Shown here one piece after another: positions 12,201 through 25,540 of a stretch of 64,000 bases of DNA (position 1 is the stretch's first letter; every line of letters begins with the position of its first letter). The notes beneath the pieces were generated by a model, which did no database searches, was not told the DNA's origin, and saw only the letters and a list, made by a program, of their open reading frames with translations. The position numbers were made by a program, and so were the translations under genes. This stretch comes from Anseranas semipalmata. Lineage: Eukaryota > Chordata > Aves > Anseriformes > Anseranatidae. Location of the stretch: assembly GCA_013399115.1 (NCBI GenBank), contig VXAA01000968.1:249612-313611 (forward strand), read 5' to 3'.

Positions 12201-14276
12201 TTGTACTTAATTGTACTTTTTCCACCTCATGGGTAAATGCTGCTAGTCTGTCTTTAGCTAGTAGGCTGTTTGCTTAGCATCATAGTGCAAATAGTGATAT
12301 TCAAAGCTATGATTAGCAGCTAGTTTTTGAATAGCATAAAGGAGAAAAAGTTAGAAGTAAAAGGGACTTGCAGTCTGATGTACTGCAATGACTCTGCATT
12401 ATTGTGGTTTTCTGCTCACAAGACATTTGAGTCAGCAAGCAATGTATGATCTGATGATGCTTTTTTCCTGTAGTTTTATTTCCTCTTATTATGGAGGGTA
12501 TTTTGACTATGAAACATTTTATTCTGTCTGTAAAGCTAAATCATTTCTGAACATCTTTGCTGACTGTTGCTGTTGACTTAAATTTAAAGAATATATAAGA
12601 AATACAGGAGTATTAACTAGAAGAAATAATTTCTTCATCTCCTTCTTATCATCATATCTTTAAACTCTTTGACTTCTCAGTTTAAAAAAAGTTCTTTCAT
12701 CAAAATGGTTTAGTGACTTAGTGAAATCTCTACCAGCAATTCACGTGAGAGGATGTTGAGATATAGTAGTTGACAGGCAGGTAGAAAGTACCTCCCTTTT
12801 GGGAGGGATTTCTTGTAGTGAAAATTATGATTCTTTCTTTTCCCCCCAGATGCAAAGACAGATGGATTAAGAGATTTCTGAAGGTGTTTTGATGATATAT
12901 TTTTCTGTGGTCTTATGACTATTATATCTGTTTTTCTGTAGCTTATATAAGCATTAGGAGAGTAGAGTGTTATTAAATATGAGGTATCTTCTGACCTTTC
13001 AGAAAAGGTTGAGGTGCCATTATGAGAGTCCTAAATCAGATCTGTTGAGTTCTTGTAATAAGATGCCAAAGACCCTTTACTTTTCTTCTCTTCCCCATAG
13101 AAAGTCAAGAGAATTGTAACTTGACTGACTTTTGTTTTCTCTTCCTCTAAATCAAGAAAATAAATTAAGCAACTTAATTCCTATACAGACTGCAAATGAA
13201 TTTCTCTGAAGTGTTTTATAGTAGAAATCTCTAACATAGCCTACTGAACTTCGTATGTTCAATAGAAAATATATGGAAGTTGGTACAGTCACTCCCCAGG
13301 GTGAGACCAAAGTGCTTTGTACACTGTCTACATGTGAACATACACCTGTGCCTAAATTATCATTGCAGCTGTGAAGCTGCCCATTTGTGCTCAGATTAGA
13401 AGTATATGGGCTACCCAGCTGTGAGTAAAGGTGACCTTTTGATTCGGGACATGATACTTTCTTGTTTCCATACGCAGTGCTTATGATCTCTGCTTCCAGT
13501 CTAACATGTCACCATACCCAATAAAGTAAACTGCAACAAATTCTGTTGCCATTGTGATAGGGGTAGGATAGAAATGATGCCATGGGTTATTTGTAGTCTG
13601 AGGAATTGCTGCTGCCAAAATATTGGAATGACTGTGTCTGAAGTGTTGTCTTCTCAGATTTGTCAGCTGCAACAGTTGGGGTACATTGATAGTGTGAACT
13701 GAGTTGGAATACTTGCAAAAACATCGCAAATATTTGACCAGAGTTATCAAACTGGCAACTTGGGAGACATATTTTTTTTTTTATACATCTTCCTGCATTA
13801 TCAATTCAAATGCCTGCAGCAGTCAGAGCTTCACAGCCCTTCCTTCATGCTTCTATGGTCAGCTAACTGTCTGTGTATTTCTGAGTTCAGAAGATTCCTG
13901 GGTTAAAGGCACAAATCAGTTTGTATTTTGACTGCAATGGTGGTGGGATGGGGAGGGGAGGCAAGAAAGCCAGAAGACAAAACTCATGAGTCATTCAAGC
14001 TGAATAAATTGGACTAGAGATCCTATCTATCTGATATCAGCTGAAGTTGGCTTATATTGCTAATTTGTTTCTGCTAACTTCAGCAACTTTCTAATGAATT
14101 TAGTAGTGTGATAAAAGCAGAATCTGATTATGGTTGGTATCATGGTCTCAGTTTGATTAGATTATTTACTAGTAGGTTTAAGGTAGGGATTCTAGTTTTA
14201 TTTTTGTTTCTTAGCTTTACATATTCTTTCTGCTTCCCTTGGAGAACAGATTAGTTACTTTATTTGTGCCAGGAAT

Positions 14277-14765
14277 TATAGAATCATTGAAGTTGGGAGA
14301 GACCTATGGAGATCATCCAGTCCAGCCCCCCTTCCTGCTCTAAGTAGAGTTACAAAACTTGTCCAGTCAGATTTTGAATATTTCTGAGGATAGAGACTGC
14401 ACAACTTCTCTGGGAAATGGTGTTCCCAGTGTTTGATGACCCTCATTTTTAAAATAAATAAATCCCCCCTGTTTAGGTAGAATTTCCTGAATTTTGATTT
14501 GTGCCCATTGTCTCATTATTTCACTAGGTACCACTGAGCAGATCCTGACTCTGTTTTCTTTACTGACCTCATCAGGTATTAATACACTGTGGTAAAATTC
14601 CCTGTGCCTGAGCCTTGTCATTCCCAGGCTAAACAATCGCAGCTTTCTCGGCCTTTCCTCATATGCCAGATGCTGCAGGCCTTGAACTATCTGTGCTGGA
14701 CTTGCTCCAGTAAGTCCATGTCTCTTCTGTATAGAGGACCCTAAAAGTGGACGAACCTGCAAACT
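14277..14765 (-). mobile_element. CR1 LINE, 3' end, antisense to EPB41L2
   Basis: The left edge starts with the antisense CR1 3' signature (ATAGAATCATTGAAGTTGGG), followed by the conserved segment that reads GATCATCCAGTCCAGCC. Homology runs to about 14765, where the copy is truncated at its 5' side, as is usual for CR1. A 131-codon minus-strand frame at 14367-14762 corresponds to the degraded end of ORF2 and 3' UTR sequence and is not an independent gene. Confidence 0.88.
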
Positions 14766-17097
14766 GAAATGTGCAGCGGAGACATGATGTCAGAAAACAA
14801 TATACAGTGAATCCATAGGCATCTATTAAGAATGGGAGAGGGTCCTACAACTTTGTTTAATGCTCTGCTATGTATGGTCTATGTATGTTTTGCCAGTGAT
14901 TACCTTGGCACTCCTTATAAGAATATAGAGTACATATTTGGTTCTAAAGTCCAGCTTCCAGGCTCGTATAAGGTATTTCAGATGGTAGCAATAGGGTAGG
15001 GGAGGATTAGTCAAGAGTCGATAAGGAAAATGGGTTTTGCTTTTAAGTACATACGTACATACATATAAAGTTTGCCTAGCTCATGATTTATAAAACAATG
15101 GTTAAAAGTAAAAAGTTACATGATTTAGTTTCTAAAGGTAAGGCAAGAGATTTCTTCTGGTTTGCTTCACTTTGATCATTATTTATACAGGTATGTCCTG
15201 AGGAGATGTCAGGTGGAGCTTAAGCTCTGCATGTGAAGCACAGTTGCTAGACTTAGGCAGTTATGGACTGGAAGACAGAAGTTAATATTTCCAGTTTCAG
15301 CTGGGATTTCTGAATTACTTCAGCAGTTTTTTACCTTCAGTGAAATCTTTTATCCATTTGTTTGCTTTTTTGCTTCAAGAATGGTTAATACTTTTGCTAA
15401 AACTGACTATTTGTAAACTGTATTTTGCTGTCAGGCAGATCTCGCTGCTATGCAAACTCTGTGCGTTGTTGACTTTTGTTCCAAAAAGTACGTCAACTGT
15501 TTTGCTATATCCTTTGTACACTTTTAAGTTCACTTGGCTGAATATATCTTATTTAGCAACTGAAATCTGTGACAGCTTGTCATGACTAAAAGGTCTTATT
15601 TCCTCCTTTTTTTGCAAATAGGAAAAGATGTTAACTAGCAGAAGGATGTTGTAAGTTAGGGAAAACGCAGTCACGATCATTACCTCAGTAACACTTAAGC
15701 TGGGCATATTTCAGTATGCGGACAACTCTTCTCTGTTAGATGTAGGTATCAACTGTTTCTCTTCTCTGGAAGCCAGTTTATTATTAATTTTTAAGAATTT
15801 TCTTAAATGTGTTAATTTACTTTTGATTCAGTGTTTTAACATAGCTATCTTGTTCATATTTGGTCATCAACAGGATCTTTGAATTTATCATTAGCTGTCT
15901 TTAGTATTTTCTTAACAAGGATTCTTTTGAAATCCTAGGTGTGGTTTATCTAGTATTTTACTAGTATTGCGCATAAGATATTATACTATGTTAATTACTA
16001 AAACAGTGCCATGCTATGCTAACGAAGCAAACTGAGTGCCTCAGGACTATACTATGATGCTGCGTGCCGCTTGATTCCTTGAGCCATGTATTTGGCTTTT
16101 CTACTTACTATCTTTCTGTTTCCTCTTTAAGCATCAGAAAAAAATCCATCATTCTATATGTATCCCATTATTTAGTTAACCTCTCTGGTAAGGGAAAGAT
16201 TGTAGCAAACTTCCTCTCTCCTGAAGACTTTAATCAAATGCATGCCATGACTCCAGTACAAAAAACACAGTCCTTCACAGGTATTCCTTTACTGTTTCGG
16301 ACCAGGAAAGAGCCTAGTAGTAGACCACAAAGTAGAGCGGGCCAGGCATTAGCTGGGGCCATGTTCACCAAACAACCTTAACTGTCAAGCATGTTTCAAA
16401 GTGTTTCATGAATAGTGCAAGACAGACTCTTTAGGTTCCAAAGCCTATCCTGGTGGTCATCATCTGAGTTGGTAAGAAGATATGAAATATGATTGATCAA
16501 ATGAAGCTGAGCTTCTCCTAAGTGTGGAAGCTGTGCTGTTTCTTTTTCTCTGACTTTAGGCATGTGGGAAAGAAGATAGTTTCTAAGCAAAGGGAAAAGG
16601 AAATTGTTTCATATTTATTAAATCCTTTTCCTATCAGGAAGTATGCATCAGGATTATATGCTTGGCAAGCAAGAGTACATATTTTGGCACATACTTCTCT
16701 CTTTGTAACTTTAACAGCCTGCCAACATTGCAGGCAACACTAGCAGCCGTCTGTGTCCCAGACAGTTTTGATTATAAATCCCAGTGCCTGCAGCAGGGGA
16801 GAAAGCTCCATGGGGATGGGTACTATTTGGTCTCCTTGGCTCCTTTTCTATGTCTAGTGTAGTGGGGAAAGAAAGGGTAAGGAATAGCTGGAGAAGGCAA
16901 AAAGATGGTTACAGTGGTAGTAACACTCTCTGCATCCTAGCTGGATATCCTGTGAATATTTACCTATATTTGAGCACATTCCAGGCTAGTTGTGATGGAA
17001 CCAATGGTCTGCAATCAAATTGTAGCTGAAAGATACTCTATAAACCATTGTTTGAGTGCACTGGCCCCCAGAAATACAAATGACGCTGCCCACACGA

Positions 17098-17223
17098 GCA
17101 TTCCAGAAATTCTGTATACTGTCTTTTCTTGCTTATCAAATGCAAGATTGATCCTTATTCNAAGCATTCCAGAAATTCTGTATACGGTCTTTTGCTTATC
17201 AAATGCAAGATTGATCCTTATTC
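17098..17223. repeat. Tandem near-duplicate of about 60 bp flanking an ambiguous base
   Basis: Two copies of the same segment lie side by side: 17098-17160 and 17164-17223. They differ by one substitution and a 3-base indel, and a single N at 17161 sits between them. The N exactly at the junction suggests overlapping contig ends that were joined instead of merged, so the duplication may be an assembly artefact. Confidence 0.85.
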
Positions 17224-17760
17224 TCTAGTTTTTAAGCACATGGTTAATCTTTTTGTAAAGCTTCTGTGGGGCCAAACATAGTCATGAACTTTAGACCTCA
17301 GTGATCAGGTGCATATTGATAACTATGTCATTTGACATCGCATTTGACAAGAGCAGGGATGAAAATGCAGTAAAGCATAGATATGTTTTCTGTTATGACT
17401 TTGCATGATAGCGATGAGCATGCTATTAAAACAGCTTATGGATTTTAAAGGAAGTAAAACTTCTGAAGCGTGAAGAAAAGCAAACGAAGAGAGTAGATGC
17501 ACGGGTGTAGGAAAGATTCTGAGGGAAAGACTGGATGTGCAATATCCTTTGTTTTTCAGAAGAGCTTGGTACCTTTTCTATGCACAGCTTTTTAGAAACT
17601 CCAGAATGTTCATATAAATATGTATAGTAATGTTTTAGGTGTATGGATAATAGATATAAAGACAGCTTATTTTATATAAACTAATGTATTCAGGTAACTG
17701 AAGTGTTGCATAAGAAACTCAAACTGTTAAAGTAAGCTTGTTCTTCTAAATCATTTGAGT

Positions 17761-17813
17761 AGAATACAGTTCTGACATATTACAAGAATATTCCATTTGC
17801 AGAACTGTATTCT
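17761..17813. repeat. Perfect 14-bp inverted repeat, hairpin 1 of a pair
   Basis: Left arm AGAATACAGTTCTG (17761-17774) is the exact reverse complement of the right arm at 17800-17813. The 25-base loop contains TTACAAGAATATTCCATTT. A further T-A pair extends the stem on the outside. The next 56 bases form a second hairpin with nearly the same loop but a different stem. I know no transposon family that fits. Confidence 0.9.
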
Positions 17814-17816
17814 ATC

Positions 17817-17869
17817 ATAAAATGCATCTGAAATTTTACAAGAATATTCTATTTACAGATGCATTTTAT
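17817..17869. repeat. Perfect 14-bp inverted repeat, hairpin 2 of a pair
   Basis: Left arm ATAAAATGCATCTG (17817-17830) pairs exactly with 17856-17869 around a 25-base loop containing TTACAAGAATATTCTATTT. Loop length and sequence closely match hairpin 1, while roughly half of the stem positions differ, each with a matching change on the opposite arm. The loop centre AGAATATTCT is itself a 10-bp palindrome. Confidence 0.9.
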
Positions 17870-20800
17870 CATTCTGTGGAACGAAGAGTGCCAGATCGTA
17901 GAATTGCATACGTCTTTCCAACTTCTGTTTTTAAGTACTTTTTTTAACTTGCTTTAAAATGTCTGATTACATCTTAAAATCTAGTATGTTCCCTTTAATA
18001 TTTAAGTTAATTCTTTGGGGTACTGGAGACGTGTAAGGAACATTTTGAATAACTTGTTTGATTGTAAACTGCTTTTATGGAGCAGTTATATGTATTCTGG
18101 TTTTGATTAAAATGTGGTGTGTGTTTGTGTTTAAGGCAGATTTTTTTTTAAAAGCCAGTAAGTTTCCTCAAATAAGGAGGAGGTATTTAAAGTAAACTGT
18201 ATCTTGAAATGAAATGGAAACTTCTCTACTGACATCCTTTTTAATTTTGTATCAGCTATGTATTGTGGTATTTTTTTTTTCTGGCATGTGAATTCCTATT
18301 TTCATATCTGTTTGTGTGAAGTGTCTGACAATAGCAAATTGGTGCTCTTAGCTCAATTTTATCACATCTGTTAGTCTGCAGTTTGATCTAAAATGTAGCT
18401 TTTTAAGTTTGCAAGAAGGAAAGCTGCAGCTGCAGAAAGGAAAAACTGATTACTGTGCACATAGAAGCTACTTTCCATTATTCAAAAGAATTGGATTGAC
18501 AGAACGATGTATTTGTTTTTCTTCAGAGGGAGCACTGAAGTGCTGCCAATAGGACTGTTGAAATAACTGTACAGTCTTCCATAGACTCAATTATATCTAC
18601 CAGAGGCAAAGTGTTTCATACCTTATAAGAGTCGAGGTACTGAATACTTAGGCAAGAAGGTGAAGTACTTTTTTCTTTTCATCTGATGTGAAGTCTGAAA
18701 ATTGACTTTGTAACATTGCTACTGTGTTTTTGCTGCTTCCTGAAGATATTTATGTCTAGATTTTCTTTGTATAGAGAGCCAAAAAGTGGATTACCAAAAC
18801 CAATATCATAGCTTGTAAAGCTTGATCTTTACCTCTGAGTATCTCTCTTGAATCAAGAATCCTGCATCTTATTCCTGAGGACTCGGTAGTTCACAAGAGA
18901 TTGTAGCCATAGGTAAGACAAAAAATACATTACTATGATATGGTTAAGACAAGCAGTAATGTAGTTCATTCTGTTAAATTGATATTAGTTAGCAGAAATG
19001 GCTTTTGTTTTTATGCTATAAAGGCAATAGAGGCTTAATCTGCAAAAACAACAAACAGAAAGGTTTGGTTGCTTGTTATAATTCCTCTGACATCAGTTCT
19101 CACTTAAGAAACTTCTGTTGCTATATATGCCTTCCTTGTCTTTCCCCATCCCCATACCACAAAAGAGACTGCTGCATTATTCTCCACATGTCCTATTAAA
19201 ACAGAGATGTTGTCTCTCCTCTATTTTAGTTAGGTGTTTAGGTGGTTTCTCCCTAAACCAGGTATGTGAAATAATATATTTTTGGCATCAGCTGGGGAGA
19301 TGCATATCTTAAACCAAAATAGTAATGACTAATCATAGCCTTACTAGATGGTACCTAACATCATCATTCCTTATTTCATTCAATCCTTATTTGTTAAATT
19401 TTAACTTGGTTAGGAATGGGCACAGTTGATATGCACAGCAATGAAAAGATGAATGAAGGAATATTTTCTTCTATCCCCGCCTGGGCTATCAGGTGGTGCT
19501 ATGCTTAATTGGATGGATATCATAGTTTAAAAAGTAGTCTTATCCTACCTAGTAGTGCTATCGTACACCTGTTTGGTAGATCTGAATTAAAGTAACAATA
19601 CTTGTTGCTTTAACAAGACACAAAAATAACTCTTTGCAATTACCATTAAAAATACTTTGTCTGTGACATAATTGCCAAACTTAACCTTGGAAGCATTTGC
19701 TTTTTGTTTTTAAGCATTTGAAGGTTATTGAAACAGATATTTTGCTTTTAATGTTGCACTTATAAAGTATATGCAGATGTATTTTTTTTTTTTCCCCTTA
19801 TGTAGTTGGGAAATCATATTGTTATGGCTGTTTAGATGAGTGGTAGTAAGCTTTTATAGTCATGCAACTCAGTTTCTTTTGTAAGATATAAGCACATGAT
19901 AAAGTTGGGTAGCCTCTGTGTCCAGTAGTTACTTTCAGATTATACACATGAATATGTGTTTTTTTTTTTTGTTTTTTTTTTTAACCTTTGGAGAAGGAAA
20001 AAGACTTTCATTTCCACATAAACTAGAAGTGATATAGTGATCCTTGAAAACTAAATGCTCAGTATATTAAAGCTTAAGAAAAAAATGTTTTTTCTTGGGA
20101 AATGATAGTATTTCAGGGTTTCGGTGTTTCCTCCTCCTCCTTTGTGTAATTAAAGATTTTTTTTGACAAGTATCTTTAGTAAGCCAACAATTAAAACACA
20201 GTGTCAGCCTAAATAGATGTTTGTTTTTTTTTTCTTTTTCAACTCACGGCCATAAGCGATTCTCCTTAATTTCCATTGAGAATCTGGATATGTCTTTTCA
20301 ATGATCTTGAGCAGAGTTCCAGCAAGGCTAGAAATAAACCAGACATCTAAATGTCACAGCCACTGGCTCTGTAGAATTTAATAGGATTTAATTTTTGGTG
20401 GTGTACGGTGTTATTTGCTGAAGTACCTGTGCTCTTAATTAGGAAAGTGGGAAAACAATCTTGTTTTTTCTTCAAACCTGCTATACGTATTTTCTGAATT
20501 GTCTGGGTTTCTGGACTACAGAGTTTAACTGAGAGCACTCTCTTGTTCTTGTTGCCCTCTCTTTTGAGGTAATGATAAAATGTTATGTTGTTCTACTTTG
20601 ACTGTGAATCTGGATTTCCCCTTATATTTTCATTTGTACAGTGGTCTTGCTGGCTGCAAAAACATCACTTTCCAAAGTGCCATACAGTTGTTTTTTTTTT
20701 TTTTTTTTTACAATCCTTTCACTGATCTCAAACAAAGAAGGGCAATACTGCATATCGACCTCTGGATTTTGTGGCAGGATTGCTGACCCTAGCAGTAAAC

Positions 20801-21668
20801 AGGGTATTCTTATTCTTTCTTTTGAAAGAAGGAGATACCCTTTAAATGTAGAAGTGCTTCCTAGAACATGAATGTACTAATCGAGAGCAAAATGTTAGAA
20901 GATAAAATGCCATCAACACCTTAAAACCGCTGTGAACAGAAAGTCAAATGAATAGCCTTTGAATTTCAGTTGACACATGGAGTCTTCTCTTTCTACAGGT
21001 GTTAAGTCACTGCTGTCTTTAGTTTGGAGTTCAGTTATGATCAGTTAAGTTTACACTGTGATTATCGTGTATGCTGGCATACACTGAATCTCTGTATTAA
21101 CTTCCTAGTAATAAAACCTCTCTTGGTTGTGGATTATGTTAGTCATTTAGCTAGTATGCAAGTATTTCAGTCCTTAGCCCAGCATATTTAGTTCACCTGT
21201 TATTTACTTGAAGAAACACAGGTGACAATCTAAAGAAACTGGTAACTTGTTAGGAACAGATCTGTAGTGCACTTGAAAGCTCTTCTTTTATTTCTTAATA
21301 GGCAGTAGTTCACAAGAGCGTAGAGGGTAAGACTTCTACAACAGGCTGCTGTCAAGACAGTTTATAAATCCTGTGTTGGACCTTTCGCTGGGAGAAATTA
21401 GTGCTTGTGAATACTGAGAATGTTAATACAGAGAGTTTATTTTCTGTCCTCCTTATGATTATCAAGAACTCAGATGCTTTAAACAGTATGTGGATAAAGC
21501 TCATGTTTTGTGTAAATTGTGAAGCTATTAATGACTGACAGATTGTGGAGAATAGCTTTTAAACACTTAAGAATGAGCCCCTGGCTGAGAAGTGCTGGCA
21601 ACTTACAGATATTGTAGTTACCAAGAGCAATACTGAAGATGTCATGCGTGCAGATGTTATACAATAGC

Positions 21669-21672
<4 letters not shown>

Positions 21673-21708
<36 letters not shown>
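21673..21708. repeat. (TA)n microsatellite
   Basis: An uninterrupted alternating TA tract of about 35 bases. It is likely length-polymorphic and prone to cruciform extrusion, and it has no further recognisable role. Confidence 0.95.
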
Positions 21709-21709
<1 letters not shown>

Positions 21710-24054
21710 CCTGAGTCTGTTTAGAATACAGGTAGTTGATGGCACCCGTTCAGTCAAATGAAGCATAGCTGTAAACAGACGGACAGCTGTAAAGGGATGA
21801 AGAATTTACAGTGTAGGTTTGTATAGTAATTCCAAGCCAAACAGAGGAATGCCTTCTGAGGCACATCAGGAGGTTCCAGTGAGATAATTCACAGTGAATT
21901 TAGCTGTAACTGGAAACAAACTCATTTATATTGTTTTGTTCAATAGTAGTAGTCTACTGATTTCTTTTTTCTTTTCCTCCTCTTCCCCCCTCTCCCTTTA
22001 AGTTCCATTTAAGTTCAACTTAAATGCCTAAAGTAAACCCCTGTGAAAGCTCGTAGGAATGATTATACAGAAGTTTGTCAGACAGCTGCTCTTTCTTTTT
22101 AACCTTATGTTAATACTGTGGGCGCAGTAATAACTAATTTTTTGAAAGGAGAAGGTATAGACCAAGGTTGCCATTGTTATGTGCTTTTCTTGAAGCATCT
22201 TTTGCCTTGGAATTGATTTGTCGATTGGAGGGCTGGTAAGGTCAGCAAAGTCACAGCCTAGAACAGAAGGAGATTCTCCAGGTGGAGGTTCTGTCCCTTG
22301 CGTGCTTTGGCATGAGGGCTGCTTAAATGGCTCAGGGTGCTGAGACTGAGGGAGGTTTGCAGCCCACTCTGCCTGTGCATTTTGCCCCATCCTGTGCTTG
22401 CATTTATTTTGGTAGCAATGGGTAAGGTAGCAGCATATCTTTGCAATAGCTCTGTATTGTGGGAGGCAGAGGCAAGCTAGAAAAGCCTGGTTCTTGCAGT
22501 ATCCTCACCTGTTTCTTTTCTTCTGGTTGAGACTGGGCAGGTTTATGGTAGGCTGATACAGGCAGGAAAATGGAGCACAGAGGAACCAGGAGCACAGTAT
22601 GAAGGCATCAGGACAGGAGTCACTGTGCAATGAGGCTGGGGAGGTCACCGGGACTTCTGTGCTAAGGGAGGGAGGACAGAAGTGAGAGCTTGTGCTGTTG
22701 CTGTGGTGAAAATGAATTGGACTGGAAAAAGTCACATCTTGTCTGTCCTGCAATCCCTAAATTGCTCTGTCCCTAAACTTGCAAATGAATTGAATTGTTA
22801 ATGGTCTTACTAAGCCACATGACTGGTGCCTCTTAACAGAATAGAAAAATCTTGAAAATCTAAGTATCAGCTATATTTAAGTGTCTTTGATTTGCTTTTG
22901 AAAAATGTATTATAGTAAATGATATCATGCATCTCTTTTGATATGCCAAAGAATTAAAAGGGAACTTATTTAAAGAAAAAATGAGCCTATGTAGATCTTA
23001 GAAATAGAAAAAGTTGAAGGAATACTGTAAAGCTTTGGTGTTTCAATAATGTGTACAAAACTTAACTCTAAGGTAATTTGAGAAATGTGGTACTTAACCT
23101 ATGTTACTGCTCTAGCTTGCTGTTGGAATCGGATGAACTAGCTAAACCAGTAAATCCACTGTGCAGAAAAGAGTATTCTGGAAAGTCCTCCTTTAACAAC
23201 TACTTTATAAATCAAATAAATATACTAATTAGCATGGACCTCTTTAATTTTTTGGAAAAGGTGAAAGTAGAATAACTTGTTTAGTACCAGAATGAAGATG
23301 GTTACATCTTGATGATAGGAAAACTTTTTACTACTAAAAATTCCACTTGTCAAATTTGCCCTTTCCTAGTATTTCTGGAGGGCCTAAATGTTCATCCTTA
23401 GAACAAGTAGAAAACTGTTTTTATAGCACAACCTTTTGAAGAGAACTTATCATTCGTATTTATTGTGCATGACGTACTACTAGTATGCAAGTCTTGAGGT
23501 TACCCTGACAATGATCAAATGCATCCATTGTAACTTTCAAAGCATGTAGTGCCATAAAAAGATATATGGTATTGCTAAAAGTGAGAAATACCTCCGAACT
23601 GTAACTAATTATATACCTACAGTATCTTTCAAAGGCAGCCTCAGGTTAGAGATATTGCAGACTCGGTCTTTGTGAAGTAAGGTGCTGTGTGATCCAAGAT
23701 GGAATACAATTTCCTTGAGTATTTTACTTCCATGGAATAGTTTTTTCACTGCCTTGTGGAGTCCAGTACAAACATTTGCGTTGTACCAGTTGATGAGAAT
23801 TTTGAAAAGTAGATTAGGAGACTTTTAACTGCAACAAAGCTCTAGTCACTCTCTTCTTTTTTCCTTACTATAAATATCCCTTAATTATTTTGAAAATTTC
23901 AGAAATACCTGTCATATTAAATAGAACAGACCTATTTCAATGTCTTAACAGTTGCAAACAGAATTGTTCACAGCTGTCTAGGGCCATCTGCAAGTAGCAC
24001 TGCTGTTGAAGCAACAGTAAACTTCTGTGCCCTTTGAGTTCACACTGAACCTTT

Positions 24055-24330
24055 GTATGGCTGAGGATCTAGGAGCCGCACATCCTTTATCAGAAAGGGC
24101 AGGAGGCTTCAGCAGCACTGAATGGGTGGGAGAGTGCTGGGTGCAGTGGATCCGCATGGACCCACTCTATTGCTGAGGCTCGGGGTGATGCTGTGATGCC
24201 CCTGTCACTAGTGGGGATTCAGATGGCCGTGGCTGACCCCCTGATAAACTCGGAGGGGGAACTACTCACAGGCTTCCAGAAGTACATTGCTGTAACTGCA
24301 GGCTGGCTGTGACCATGTTGCTGCTTAAGC
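24055..24330. other. GC-richer island of unknown identity inside the intron
   Basis: A stretch of about 275 bases is clearly richer in G and C than its AT-rich surroundings and contains several CpG dinucleotides. No long open frame, CR1 signature or RNA gene structure is apparent. It could be an old repeat, a decayed insertion or a regulatory element; the sequence alone does not decide. Confidence 0.3.
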
Positions 24331-25512
24331 AGTACAGTGGAGTTGGGCTTTTATTAGTCTTATAAGAATGTTCGTCTTGCATTCAAGTCTACAGAGACAT
24401 TTCTGAAAAACGGCATTAAAATTAAGAATTAACTCTGAAACGCAAGACTTCTGCAGAAGTGAAGACTGGCAGTTTCCGGGAGTTTATAGATAATATATAT
24501 TAAACATCTGTCTAAGAGGTATTTAGTGAGGTACAGAGACTGGTTGCCAGTATTCCTTTCTGATACAAAACCACTTCTAGATCAGGGAAGTAGCGGGGGT
24601 GCAAAAATAAGGATTTTTTTAAATTCTTATTAAAGAGGTGCTATTTCTGAAAAGAAATCTGACGGCTTAGCTTTGTGGATGATTGCTGCTTGTTTCTGTT
24701 TGCCTGGCTTTTTTTGCATTGCTTTGTCTTGTTCAGAATTTACATTTATTAGTCTACAAGTGTCAGAAGTGCATTTTCAATGCATGAGTCTCAGATACGT
24801 GTTTCTGAATTGGAGATTCTAACCATGGCAGAGACTTGGTTTATTTGCTAGTATTTAGTTATTGAGGCGCTCGTGTGTCTGACCTAATTGGATAGTAAAT
24901 TCCAGCTTTTGTTCCCAGCCTTTTCTGAGTTCTCGACAGACTTTAAAATTGAATACTGCCTGATAAATTACTTCTCACTGACTCCTTTGGAAAATTCAAC
25001 AGTAGTAACCTTTGGAGCCTGAAAAGGTTTCCTGTGAAGTACCTGCTTGAATGCAAGTGACTTCAAGTAGTTGTGTTACTGCTCTGTTGCATTAAAGCTG
25101 TGATACCTAAAGGTTGAATAGTATGGTGATTTGTGGCTATACTAGTCTTTTTGCTATATGAGTCTTTTTCACTTGCAAAGAAATAACTTGAAGTATGTAA
25201 CTTGCAGTTAATGGGGGAAAAAGTCGTATTTCATGATATCGAACACTTCTAGAGGATAAATTAAATGTCTTAAAATGGGAGCATAGGCATGATGCTATTG
25301 ATACCAGATCTTATGCATATGTACTTTATTAGACGTATCTCTGGTACACTGGGTTTCTTGTGGAAGTTGCTTATTAACTTTCATTGTGAAAGCTGTTACG
25401 TTCAAAGCAGGTTTTCTTCTAGTAGCCACAAATCTACTTCAAGACAAGAAATACCTCAGCAGCTGCCCTGTACGTTGGGTCTGTTAATTAACTGGATTGT
25501 GTTGTATTAAGC

Positions 25513-25540
25513 AATTAATCCTCCACATGGAGGATTAATT
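25513..25540. repeat. 28-bp near-perfect palindrome
   Basis: Arms AATTAATCCTCCA (25513-25525) and TGGAGGATTAATT (25528-25540) are exact reverse complements separated by only two bases. The arms contain TAATCC, the core recognised by bicoid/OTX-type (K50) homeodomains, once on each strand. A regulatory role is only inferred. Confidence 0.9.

Larger units (their letters stand above)
6191..14276 (+). other. EPB41L2: Presumed EPB41L2 intron 1, second segment; no supported gene
   Basis: AT-rich non-coding sequence with scattered poly(A) and poly(T) runs. It contains a CAA microsatellite (8511-8527), a TTTTA tract (8924-8961), a 17-bp tandem duplication (9030-9063) and an isolated CR1-type octamer tail (9262-9290). 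Open frames of 60-90 codons show no domain or codon pattern that would support a gene. Confidence 0.5.

Noticed and set aside
17761..17869. Twin hairpins as microRNA precursors
   Set aside because: Stems of 14-16 bp are too short for Drosha/Dicer substrates, so they were kept as unexplained inverted repeats instead.
22028..22753. Series of overlapping minus-strand frames of 60-120 codons
   Set aside because: Several frames are open over the same GC-richer stretch with no homology I recognise. Multiple overlapping frames point to composition, not a gene.
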